From positions 1 through 35,366 of the forward strand of contig JAKAOM010000005.1 of assembly GCA_021812145.1 (NCBI GenBank): a stretch of 35,366 bases of DNA. Reading direction: 5' to 3'. Below the pieces are notes generated by a model. The model saw only the letters and a list, made by a program, of their open reading frames with translations, was not told the DNA's origin and made no database searches. This DNA is from Microcaldota archaeon. GTDB taxonomy: Archaea; Micrarchaeota; Micrarchaeia; Norongarragalinales; UBA8480. Below, one piece after another: positions 1-8,280 of this stretch. Positions within the stretch are counted from its first letter, which is position 1, and every line of letters starts with the position of its first letter. The position numbers were made by a program, and so were the translations under genes.

Positions 1-1
1 T

Positions 2-286
2 AACGATTTGAGCAAAATTGATGGTAAAAGCGTTGATGTTGTTTTTATGGCAAACTCATTCCACGATTTTGAAGACAAAAAAACCGCGGTTACAGAAATC
101 AAAAGGATTTTGAAGGATGACGGCAGGGTTTTTGTAATCGACTGGGAAAAGAAAAATACCAATTTCGGCCCTCCGCAAGAATTAAGACTTTCAAAAAAAG
201 ATTATCTTAAATACTTTAATTGGATGAAACTAGAAAAGGAATTCAACGGTGGAAAGGACCACTATGGAATAATTCTTAAAAAATAG
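2..286 (+). CDS. Class I SAM-dependent methyltransferase, C-terminal fragment (5' end outside window)
   Basis: Frame is open to the window edge (NDLSKIDGKSVDVVFMANSFHDFEDKKTAVTEIKRILKDDGRVFVIDW), typical of methyltransferase motifs post-II/III. Confidence 0.75.
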   Translation, partial: NDLSKIDGKSVDVVFMANSFHDFEDKKTAVTEIKRILKDDGRVFVIDWEKKNTNFGPPQELRLSKKDYLKYFNWMKLEKEFNGGKDHYGIILKK

Positions 287-354
287 CAAAATTTAAAATT
301 TCAAAATGTTTGATAAAAATATTATTAAACGTTTAACCCTATTCATAAACGCTT

Positions 355-2715
355 ATGGCTGATTCAAGCGCAAAATCAAAAAGCATAACCGACGAGTCAA
401 CTGTGTTTGACGAAAAAGGCTTGTCAGAAGAAGATGCTGGAATTAAGCTGAAAAAATACGGATTCAATGAAATTAAGACAGAAAAACCAAACTACCTTCT
501 TTTGTTTGCCAAAAAATTCACAGGCCCTGTAGAGCTCCTGCTTTGGGCAGTTATGATACTATCTTTCTTTTTAGGCAACATGAGGGACTTTTACATAATA
601 CTCGCGCTTTTGATATTCAACGCAATCATAAGCTTTTTCGAGGAGTATCGAGCGGATAAGTCAATGGAAGCTCTTAAAGAAAGGCTTGCCCCAACCGCAA
701 GGGTTCTTAGATCAGGCGAGTGGAAGGAGATCCCTGCAAGAATGCTTGTTCCAGGAGACGTTATAAGGGTTAGAGCAGGAGACATAATTCCAGCCGACGC
801 TAAGATATTCACAAACGGAGAGGTTGAAGCCGACGATTCTGTCATTACTGGCGAATCTCTTCCGAAGACAAAAGGCAATGGCGATGTTTTGTACAACGGC
901 TCGATTGCAAGAAAAGGAGAGGCAAGCTGCGTTGTTGTTGGAACAGGGTACGAAACGCTTTACGGCAAAACTGCAAAGCTTGTGGAAAGAGCAAGGCCAA
1001 GATCACACCTGCAGGACGCTATAATGAATATCATAAAATATCTTGTACTAGCCGACTCAGTAATAGTAGTTTTGATGTTTGTTTACGGCGAATTAGTGGT
1101 TCACGCAGAAATCATGACACTTGTTGAATTTCTTCTTGTCTTGCTTATAGCGTCAATCCCAGTAGCGCTGTCTGCGGCTTTCACAGTAACCATGGCGTTG
1201 GGAAGCGAAAGACTTGCAAAAAAATCCATATTGGTTACAAAGCTTGAATCAATAGAAGAAGTCTCCACAATGAACGTTTTATGCGCAGACAAGACTGGAA
1301 CTCTAACCGAAAACAAAATTTCAGTAAAAGAAGTTAAATCATTTGGATTAGATGAAGAAAACGTCATAAAGTACGCTGCTGAAGCTTCAAGAAGGGAGGA
1401 CAACGATCCCATAGACAACGCGGTTTTGGACAGGGCAAAAAACCTCACATTAGAAAACCAGTTGAGCTTCTCGCCGTTCGACCCTTCCACGAAAAGAACT
1501 GAAAGCGTTTTAAAAGGATATTCAGTTTCAAAAGGAGCTCCGCACGTCATTTTCAAATTATGCGATTTAAGCGAAGCTGATGGAAAAAAAGCAGAGGAGG
1601 CAGTCCTTGAATTTGCAAAAAAAGGCTTCAGAACAATAGCGGTGGCAGTTAAGAAGAACACTAACTGGAAACTTGCAGGATTGATAGCCCTGTACGACTC
1701 TCCAAGATCGGACTCAAAAGAATTGGTTAAGGATTTGAAAGAGATGGGGGTAGAAGTCAAAATGATAACAGGAGACAACATAGCAGTTGCAAGCGAAATA
1801 GCCGAAGAGCTTGAAATAGGAGGCAACATAGTGGATATTACAAGCGAGAACGAAAACGAAAATTTAAGCAATTTGATTGAAAGCGCAAACGGATTCGCCG
1901 ACGTATACCCTGAAAACAAATACACTATAGTAAAGGCATTGCAAAACAAAAATTATATAGTGGGAATGACAGGAGACGGAGTCAACGACTCTCCCGCCTT
2001 GAAGCAGGCGGAGGTGGGAATAGCGGTTGAAAACGCAACAGACGTGGCAAAGAGCGCTGCCGACATGATACTCACAAAAAGCGGAATAGATGTTATAATA
2101 GAAGCAGTAAAAGAAAGCAGGCGTATTTTCGAAAGAATGAAAATCTACACCATGATTAAGGTAATTAAAGTTTTTGAAATAGTAGGATTCGTGGCTTTGA
2201 TGTTCCTGCTTTTCCACGACTTCGCCATAACCCCATTCCTCCTTATTCTCTTAATGTTCACAAATGACATTGTAACCGTTTCTATTTCAACAGACAACGT
2301 AGAGTATTCTGAAAAGCCGGCAAAGTGGAACGTCAAGTCTATAATGAGCGCTTCGGCCATTTTCGGGGGGTTCCTCATAATTGAGGCGGTAATCGTTTGG
2401 TTATTGAATTCTATTTACCTAGGTTTGAGTGTTGCCGCTCTTCAGACAGTTGTCTTCCTGCTTTTCGACGTTGACGACAAACTCGTGCTGTTCAATATTA
2501 GAACACCTAAAGATTTCTGGAAAACCAAGCCAAGCAAATATATAGTAATTTCAAGCGTTATTGGGATAGTAGCGGGAGTTTTGATTTCATACTATGGGTT
2601 TTTGATAACAGCTATACCCCTATCCTCAATAATTCTAGTTTTCGCCATTTCAATCATATTCTTCTTATTAATGGACTACATTAAAAAACCGCTATTCAAA
2701 CGGTTTGGCGTTTAG
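355..2715 (+). CDS. P-type ATPase, plasma-membrane proton-efflux (type IIIA) family
   Basis: DKTGTLTENKIS phosphorylation motif, TGES loop, MTGDGVNDSPALKQAEVGIAV hinge, multiple TM helices, 786 aa. Confidence 0.93.
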   Translation: MADSSAKSKSITDESTVFDEKGLSEEDAGIKLKKYGFNEIKTEKPNYLLLFAKKFTGPVELLLWAVMILSFFLGNMRDFYIILALLIFNAIISFFEEYRADKSMEALKERLAPTARVLRSGEWKEIPARMLVPGDVIRVRAGDIIPADAKIFTNGEVEADDSVITGESLPKTKGNGDVLYNGSIARKGEASCVVVGTGYETLYGKTAKLVERARPRSHLQDAIMNIIKYLVLADSVIVVLMFVYGELVVHAEIMTLVEFLLVLLIASIPVALSAAFTVTMALGSERLAKKSILVTKLESIEEVSTMNVLCADKTGTLTENKISVKEVKSFGLDEENVIKYAAEASRREDNDPIDNAVLDRAKNLTLENQLSFSPFDPSTKRTESVLKGYSVSKGAPHVIFKLCDLSEADGKKAEEAVLEFAKKGFRTIAVAVKKNTNWKLAGLIALYDSPRSDSKELVKDLKEMGVEVKMITGDNIAVASEIAEELEIGGNIVDITSENENENLSNLIESANGFADVYPENKYTIVKALQNKNYIVGMTGDGVNDSPALKQAEVGIAVENATDVAKSAADMILTKSGIDVIIEAVKESRRIFERMKIYTMIKVIKVFEIVGFVALMFLLFHDFAITPFLLILLMFTNDIVTVSISTDNVEYSEKPAKWNVKSIMSASAIFGGFLIIEAVIVWLLNSIYLGLSVAALQTVVFLLFDVDDKLVLFNIRTPKDFWKTKPSKYIVISSVIGIVAGVLISYYGFLITAIPLSSIILVFAISIIFFLLMDYIKKPLFKRFGV

Positions 2716-2772
2716 AAAACAAGAACGGCGTTTTTTAATTTTAAAAGAAAGTTTTAAAAGACTTTATTGCAA

Positions 2773-3546
2773 ATGCTTCTAAAAATGAAAAACGGCTTGA
2801 ATAAAAGTTGGTTTTGGGTTGGACTAGCTTTGCTTGTTTTTTCTATACTTCCCTATTTTGTTAAAATTATTCCAGATTCATTATACGAAGTATATTTAGG
2901 TTTAATTAATCTTCTTTTCTCAAGCTTAATAGTATGCGCGCTTCACTTCAACGGAATTACTGAAAAACTTAAGAGCTTGAAAGCGCTGAATTACTCTTTT
3001 ATTATTTTAGCGGTTAGCGGGTTTTTGATGATACTTGAAGGAATTGGATTTAACGTTCTTGGATTGGATGACACGCTGCTTCTTGTAGCTTATTTTTTGT
3101 TTATAGTGACGCTTTATCTTCTTTTTGAAGACGTTTACATAAGAAAAACACCATTGAAAATAGCTGCAAGCGTGATTTTAACTCTTTTAGTTGTTTTATT
3201 GTTTAGTGGAAATATTGAATTAGTATTAGCATCAAAAGTAGGTTTTATAACCAAGCTTTTAGCAATAATCCCGCCAATTATAGACGTTATTCTACTAGCA
3301 GGCTTGATTTCGATTCTTATAATGGTTCACACAAACCTTTTCTTTAAAACATACGGATTAATGCTAGCCGCAGTTTTTTTCATGTTTTTAAGTGATTTTT
3401 TGAACATTCCCATAAACGCGTCTGGCGCTATAATTCCATTCAACTTCGCTGACATATTTACAATTATAGCGTATTTCTGCGCGTTCCTATTCATTTTAAG
3501 GCAGAGTTTTAACTTGAAAAATTTAAAACCAACTAAAAAAGTTTGA
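2773..3546 (+). CDS. Multi-pass membrane protein of unknown function
   Basis: Long ORF composed of repeated hydrophobic segments; ATG at 2773 or 2785. Confidence 0.7.
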   Translation: MLLKMKNGLNKSWFWVGLALLVFSILPYFVKIIPDSLYEVYLGLINLLFSSLIVCALHFNGITEKLKSLKALNYSFIILAVSGFLMILEGIGFNVLGLDDTLLLVAYFLFIVTLYLLFEDVYIRKTPLKIAASVILTLLVVLLFSGNIELVLASKVGFITKLLAIIPPIIDVILLAGLISILIMVHTNLFFKTYGLMLAAVFFMFLSDFLNIPINASGAIIPFNFADIFTIIAYFCAFLFILRQSFNLKNLKPTKKV

Positions 3547-3578
3547 ACAATATAATATAAAAAATTAACTAAGAAACG

Positions 3579-4256
3579 CTATCCCCACGCTTCCATGTCT
3601 ATATTTTCCTCTTTAACCCCCATCTGCATCAGCATTTCCTTCATCGCCAAACCCATTTTAGTAGGCCCGCAAATAAAGTACTTTTTGTCTTGTACGTCGT
3701 TTATGAACTTATTGACCATTTCAGGGCATATTCTACCCTTCAACCCTACCCAACTCGGCACTTCATCAGTTAAGGTAATGCAAGTTTTGAGGTTTTGGGT
3801 TTTGTTGTAGTTATCAAGCTCATCCTTGAACAGAATCAACGAAGGGTTTCTTACGCTGTAGAATAGAGTTGCCTTTCTGTCAAGATTTTTTTCTTTTATT
3901 TCCCGCATCATTGAGAGAAAAGGCGCTATTCCAACCCCGCCAGCTATGAAAATCATTTCAAGTTCAGGTATTCTCATTTTTCCGAACGGCCCGTTAACCT
4001 CAAGAATTTCACCCACGTTCATTTCACTTAGCTTCTTTGTCCTCAAACCAACAATATTTATGGTGAATTGTAGTTTGTTCGACCACGCAGGCGGAGAGGC
4101 GATTGAGAAAAACGCGGGTTTTGCGCCAAATCCAGGGATTGATATTGACGCAAACTGGCCTGCCTCGAAATTGAATGGCCCGCCGTCTTCGGTTTCTATT
4201 GTCAGTATTAGAATATTCTCCTGTATCTTCTTTTCAATTATTTTGAATCTTCTCAT
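3579..4256 (-). CDS. Ferredoxin-NADP reductase-like FAD/NAD(P)-binding oxidoreductase
   Basis: FNR-family pattern: FEAGQFASISIPG, FSIASPP, GPFGKM, IFIAGGVGIAPFLSM, YFICGPTKMG. The ORF track starts at a TTG (4283); the first ATG is at 4256. Confidence 0.85.
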   Translation of the reverse strand: MRRFKIIEKKIQENILILTIETEDGGPFNFEAGQFASISIPGFGAKPAFFSIASPPAWSNKLQFTINIVGLRTKKLSEMNVGEILEVNGPFGKMRIPELEMIFIAGGVGIAPFLSMMREIKEKNLDRKATLFYSVRNPSLILFKDELDNYNKTQNLKTCITLTDEVPSWVGLKGRICPEMVNKFINDVQDKKYFICGPTKMGLAMKEMLMQMGVKEENIDMEAWG

Positions 4257-4317
4257 TAATTCATCAGAGGTTATCAAAGGCAATAATGTTTTAAATATTT
4301 ATCCCTAAATCTTGTTT

Positions 4318-5391
4318 ATGGAAGTTGAAGTAGACCCATGGGGATCCAACTTAGTAAATCAGGATAAGATTATAAAGAATTTCGGCTTGGAACTGCTAAA
4401 CGCAGGAGAGTTCGAAGAGCCTACAGATCAAATGAAGAGGGGAGTGTTCTTCGGAGGAAGGGATTTGAAGATTATAAGCGACGCTATAAGAAAAAATGAA
4501 AAATTTTACGCCTTGACGGGAATTCAACCTTCAAGCGAAAACCTTCACTTAGGCAACAAGATGGCGGTTGACAATATAAAATATTTTCAAGATCATGGCG
4601 CAGAGACTTTTTTCGTTATAGCAGACCTTGAATCACTGTCAACAAGAGGGGTCAGCATTGAAGAAGCTAGGAGGAGGGCAATTGAAATTCACATTCCCGC
4701 GTACATCGCAATGGGGCTAAACCCTAAAAAAACCACCTTTTACTTCCAATCTGAAAATACCACCGTGCTTAAAACCGCTTACGAGTGTTCTAAAAAAGTG
4801 ACTGAGAACGAGTTTAAGGCTATTTACGGTGACAACGATCCGGGAAAAATGATGGCTGCTTTCTATCAAATGGGGGATATTTTTTACCCTCAAACAAAAG
4901 AGCCAGCCCCAACGATAATTCCATGCGGGGTGGATCAGGAACCGCACATAAGGCTTTCCAGAGACCTTGCTAGAAAATTCAAGGAAAGAGGTTACTTCAG
5001 CCCAAGCTCACTTTATCAAAAGCTTCTTCCAAGCTTGAGCGGAAAGAATAAGATGTCAAAGTCAGAACCACTCGGAGTGATAAACATTCCAGATTTTGAA
5101 CTTAAAAAAAAGATAATGAACACTCTCACAGGTGGAAGGGACAGCGTGGACGAGCAGAGAAAGCTAGGAGGCGACCCTGACAAATGCATGATTTTCGAGT
5201 TGTACAAAGATCATTTTCTCAACGATGAAAGCCTTGAACAAGTTTACAATAACTGCAGAAAAGGAAAGCTGTTGTGCGGCGAGGATAAAATCAACGCTTT
5301 GAGGATCATGGAAGATTTCATGGAAAACTTCAAGGATAAAATGGAGAAAGCAAGAAGCGCGGTAGACAAGATAAAGTTCGCAAGGGACTGA
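4318..5391 (+). CDS. trpS: Tryptophanyl-tRNA synthetase
   Basis: Class I aaRS: NLHLGNK (HIGH-like), NKMSKSEP (KMSKS), IIPCGVDQEPHIRLSRDLARKF and an archaeal TrpRS N-terminus (DPWGSNLVNQDKIIKNFGLE). Confidence 0.93.
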   Translation: MEVEVDPWGSNLVNQDKIIKNFGLELLNAGEFEEPTDQMKRGVFFGGRDLKIISDAIRKNEKFYALTGIQPSSENLHLGNKMAVDNIKYFQDHGAETFFVIADLESLSTRGVSIEEARRRAIEIHIPAYIAMGLNPKKTTFYFQSENTTVLKTAYECSKKVTENEFKAIYGDNDPGKMMAAFYQMGDIFYPQTKEPAPTIIPCGVDQEPHIRLSRDLARKFKERGYFSPSSLYQKLLPSLSGKNKMSKSEPLGVINIPDFELKKKIMNTLTGGRDSVDEQRKLGGDPDKCMIFELYKDHFLNDESLEQVYNNCRKGKLLCGEDKINALRIMEDFMENFKDKMEKARSAVDKIKFARD

Positions 5392-5901
5392 ATGATTATG
5401 AAAGTGGTAATAACCGGAACGCCTGGAACCGGAAAAACTTCAATTTCAAGGCAATTGTCAAATAAAACCGGGTGGGAATTGATAGAACTAAACAAAATAG
5501 CAAAGCCCTACGATTCTGAAGGAGATGTTAACCTTGGCGTTCTGAAAAAAACTGTTTTAAAAAGGATAAAAGGCTTGAAAAGCTTTATAGTAGAAGGACA
5601 CCTGGCATGCGAATTCAAGATTCCATGCTCAGTGGCTGTTGTTTTAAGATGCAAGCCCGAAGTTTTGAAACAAAGACTTGAAAAAAGGAAGTATTCACAA
5701 GACAAGATAATGGAAAACGTAATGGCTGAAGCGCTTGACTATTGCTTTATAAAAAGTGGCAACAATTACAGAAAAACAATTCAAATAGACATGACAAAAA
5801 AGATTTCCGCTGAAACAATGCTTGGAAAGATAAAAAACATTAAAACCGACGACGTTGACTGGGTGAAAAGTCTTAAAAAACTGGCGTTGAAAACATTCTG
5901 A
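5392..5901 (+). CDS. AK6/Fap7 (hCINAP)-type adenylate kinase-like NTPase
   Basis: N-terminal P-loop MKVVITGTPGTGKTSISRQLS, FIVEGHLACEF, LRCKPEVLKQRLEKRKYS. Start abuts the trpS stop. Confidence 0.88.
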   Translation: MIMKVVITGTPGTGKTSISRQLSNKTGWELIELNKIAKPYDSEGDVNLGVLKKTVLKRIKGLKSFIVEGHLACEFKIPCSVAVVLRCKPEVLKQRLEKRKYSQDKIMENVMAEALDYCFIKSGNNYRKTIQIDMTKKISAETMLGKIKNIKTDDVDWVKSLKKLALKTF

Positions 5902-5982
5902 AATTGATTTAAAAAAACCAAGCAAAACATTTAAAAGCTTTAAATCAAATCAAAAATAAAATTTTTAAAAGGTGAAAGTTAA

Positions 5983-6093
5983 ATGAAGTTTGAGTTGGCC
6001 AAAAAAAGGCCTGAGGAAGAAGACGAAGAGGACGAAGACGAAGAGGACGAAGACGAAGAAGGCTGGGATTACGACGACGACGAAGAGGACTAA
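5983..6093 (+). CDS. 36-aa highly acidic microprotein
   Basis: ATG at 5983 preceded by AGGTGAAAGTTAA (archaeal SD GGTGA). Translation MKFELAKKRPEEEDEEDEDEEDEDEEGWDYDDDEED*. Below the ORF-track cutoff; the listed 5990-6196 ORF is a different frame. Confidence 0.65.
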   Translation: MKFELAKKRPEEEDEEDEDEEDEDEEGWDYDDDEED

Positions 6094-6698
6094 CCCCGCT
6101 TTTGCTGTTCCTCTATCATCTTTGAAAGCTGCAGAGTTATCAAATCAGTTTCAAGTATCTCCGCCGGATCAATTCCCAACGCGTGTAAAATTTTAAGCAA
6201 ATTGCTCTCAGCAACTTTTCTGGCATTTTCCAATTTTGTTTGAGGCAAAGTTACTTCAATAAAATCCCCGAAACCATCCACGCTATACACGTTTACTGGC
6301 AAGCCGGCATAGGAAAAACTCCAAAGGGTTATGTTTCTCTCAAACACCTCGAAATAGCCCATCCTTTCAAGGTTGGGCATTATCGAGTAAGAACTTGAAA
6401 CGTCAAAGTTGAGTTTTTCATCCTCCTCAAGCATGTACCCGTCAAAGATAAGCTTCTCCTCCTCTGTACGCGCATCGGTTCTTATTATGAAATATGCAAA
6501 AACTGTATCTCCGAACTGCTTGGAATATATCACGTCTTTGAATTGCCCTCCGCTTAAAAATTTTGCCTTTACCTTGAGCGTTTCAATAGCTTGGTTAACC
6601 TCTTTAAGTTCAGCAGTCTTTCTAGCTTCAGGAATGCTCCATTTAAGCGAATGTTGTAATTGTTTTTTCTTTTTATCGAAGAACATTACATAAAGCAA
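6090..6698 (-). CDS. Hypothetical protein, possible divergent CYTH-like domain
   Basis: The segment FEVFERNITLWSFSYAGLPVNVYSVDGFGDFIEVTLP...ILHALGI resembles the CYTH C-terminal half (K-R-x..v.lD.v.glG.F.EiE). No ExExK signature seen. Confidence 0.5.
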   Translation of the reverse strand: MLYVMFFDKKKKQLQHSLKWSIPEARKTAELKEVNQAIETLKVKAKFLSGGQFKDVIYSKQFGDTVFAYFIIRTDARTEEEKLIFDGYMLEEDEKLNFDVSSSYSIMPNLERMGYFEVFERNITLWSFSYAGLPVNVYSVDGFGDFIEVTLPQTKLENARKVAESNLLKILHALGIDPAEILETDLITLQLSKMIEEQQKRG

Positions 6699-6737
6699 AG
6701 CGGCTCAAACTTAAAAAACTTTTTATAAGACAAACCG

Positions 6738-7115
6738 TTACTTTGAACGCTTTTTATCCGACCGCTTTGTGTTGAGGTTCTTGAAAAGTTTTGAAAACTT
6801 CTCAGTCTTTGACACGAATGCAAATGCAAGGTAGGTCATGAGAAGTATTGAAAAACCAAACAGTGCTGTAGCCAGTTCAAAATAAATATCCAATGGCGAT
6901 TTTTCAACAAGCAAGAATATTAAATAAAGGCTTGAAAGCTCGAAAAGCACAAATGATATTGTTAGCTTGATTTCAAGACTTGTGACTGAATGCAGAATAC
7001 TTCCTTTATTTACCCGCTTAATTAAAATAAACTCCTGCACCAAATCAATCAGATTAAGCACTATAACAAACACGCCAATTAAAAGGATGATTCCAAGCTC
7101 AATTATTGAATCCAT
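6738..7115 (-). CDS. Small multi-TM membrane protein, family B copy 1 (tandem paralog of 7546-7893)
   Basis: ELT/KLTISFVLFELSSLYLIFLL...ATALFGFSILLMTYLAFAFVSKTEKF aligns with LTIAFIIFEISGLYLVIL...TTALFAMSTIAISYIAFSIIKQIENF of 7546-7893. Confidence 0.8.
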   Translation of the reverse strand: MDSIIELGIILLIGVFVIVLNLIDLVQEFILIKRVNKGSILHSVTSLEIKLTISFVLFELSSLYLIFLLVEKSPLDIYFELATALFGFSILLMTYLAFAFVSKTEKFSKLFKNLNTKRSDKKRSK

Positions 7116-7461
7116 AGTTATTCGCCAAATCGTTAGTTTTGAATATGAAGCGTCTTCCAGTTATAACAAGCAGTATTGTTCCTATAAAAAACAGTAAAAG
7201 GTCGGGATACACTATAAGTTTGCAAATTCCAACCATGAAACCTGCCGATTCTGACAGAAATAATATTATGAAAGCACCAACCGCTATCTTTATGACAAGT
7301 ATTGAAAGCGAAACGTTGCGCATAAGTTCGTGCCACTCCCCTATTTCTGAATGAAACTGAGTCTTTAGGTAGTTAAGCTTTAAAGTGAAAAAAACGTTTG
7401 AAGCAAAAGCCAGAATCAAAAACGCGGCAAATACAAAAAAATACACAGTAATCAAATCCAT
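7099..7461 (-). CDS. Small multi-TM membrane protein, family A copy 1 (tandem paralog of 7880-8239)
   Basis: Starts MDLITVYFFVF..SNVFFTLK and ends FIGTILLVITGRRFIFKTNDLANNYGF; matches MDLLLFYEIVF..SNLFFIFK...GVVLVAFAGYRAVSKTKEMTTEYGF of 7880-8239. Confidence 0.8.
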   Translation of the reverse strand: MDLITVYFFVFAAFLILAFASNVFFTLKLNYLKTQFHSEIGEWHELMRNVSLSILVIKIAVGAFIILFLSESAGFMVGICKLIVYPDLLLFFIGTILLVITGRRFIFKTNDLANNYGFNN

Positions 7462-7545
7462 AAATAATTAAAAGGGATTATTTATTAATAATTTTTTGGT
7501 TGTGAAATTGCATCTTAAATTTATTTTTTTAAAGGAAACAGCTTG

Positions 7546-7893
7546 CTATTTTTGCAGTTTTTCAAGCTTGTTTGTGAAGTTTTCAATCTGCTTTATTATA
7601 CTAAACGCAATGTAGGATATCGCTATTGTGGACATGGCAAACAGGGCGGTCGTAACCGCAAAAACCGAGCTGAAAGATCCGTTAGCCGCCAGTATAACAA
7701 GATACAAACCGGATATTTCGAATATTATGAATGCTATGGTGAGTTCCGCATCCAGCTTCAGCATTTTGTACACCCAACTTTCAACGCTCAGCCTCCTCAT
7801 AGAGTCAAGCATTATGTAGAAGTCCAAAAAATTGAACACAAGCATCGCGGCAAATAAAGCATAGATTAAGGTTATCTCGTTATCTAAAACCAT
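7546..7893 (-). CDS. Small multi-TM membrane protein, family B copy 2
   Basis: Paralog of 6738-7115; start overlaps the end of the upstream family A gene. Confidence 0.8.
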   Translation of the reverse strand: MVLDNEITLIYALFAAMLVFNFLDFYIMLDSMRRLSVESWVYKMLKLDAELTIAFIIFEISGLYLVILAANGSFSSVFAVTTALFAMSTIAISYIAFSIIKQIENFTNKLEKLQK

Positions 7894-8239
7894 ATTCAGT
7901 TGTCATCTCTTTTGTTTTTGAAACCGCCCTGTAGCCTGCAAAAGCCACTAGCACAACGCCCACCAGTAAAATCACAAGATCTAAATCTACCGCCAAAACG
8001 CCAAGCTCCTTAAAATAAATAAGGCTTGTAATTAAAATTATCATGAATCCGCTTATGGCAAGTTTTACGACAAGGAGCGAGGACGCGACGTTTCTTTCCT
8101 TTTCAAGAAAACTACTAATCAATTTAGACTTGAATTTCTTAGATATTTCAGTCATTTTGAATATAAAAAACAAGTTAGACCCTAAAGTAAACAGGAAAAT
8201 CAGAGAAAAAACAATTTCATAAAACAAAAGCAAGTCCAT
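7880..8239 (-). CDS. Small multi-TM membrane protein, family A copy 2
   Basis: Paralog of 7099-7461. Confidence 0.8.
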   Translation of the reverse strand: MDLLLFYEIVFSLIFLFTLGSNLFFIFKMTEISKKFKSKLISSFLEKERNVASSLLVVKLAISGFMIILITSLIYFKELGVLAVDLDLVILLVGVVLVAFAGYRAVSKTKEMTTEYGFR

Positions 8240-8280
8240 TAAAACAATAGATTAAGCGTAAAACTTAATAAACTATTTTA

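Noticed and set aside
1101-1949. 282-aa minus-strand ORF inside the P-type ATPase gene
   Set aside because: Fully antisense to a clearly conserved P-type ATPase coding region; product has low-complexity S/F/L composition and no recognisable motifs.
5990-6196. 68-aa plus ORF MSWPKKGLRKKTKRTKTKRTKTKK...
   Set aside because: Frame-shifted reading of the acidic microprotein's GA-rich repeat; runs into the antisense of the downstream gene and has no SD in the right place.
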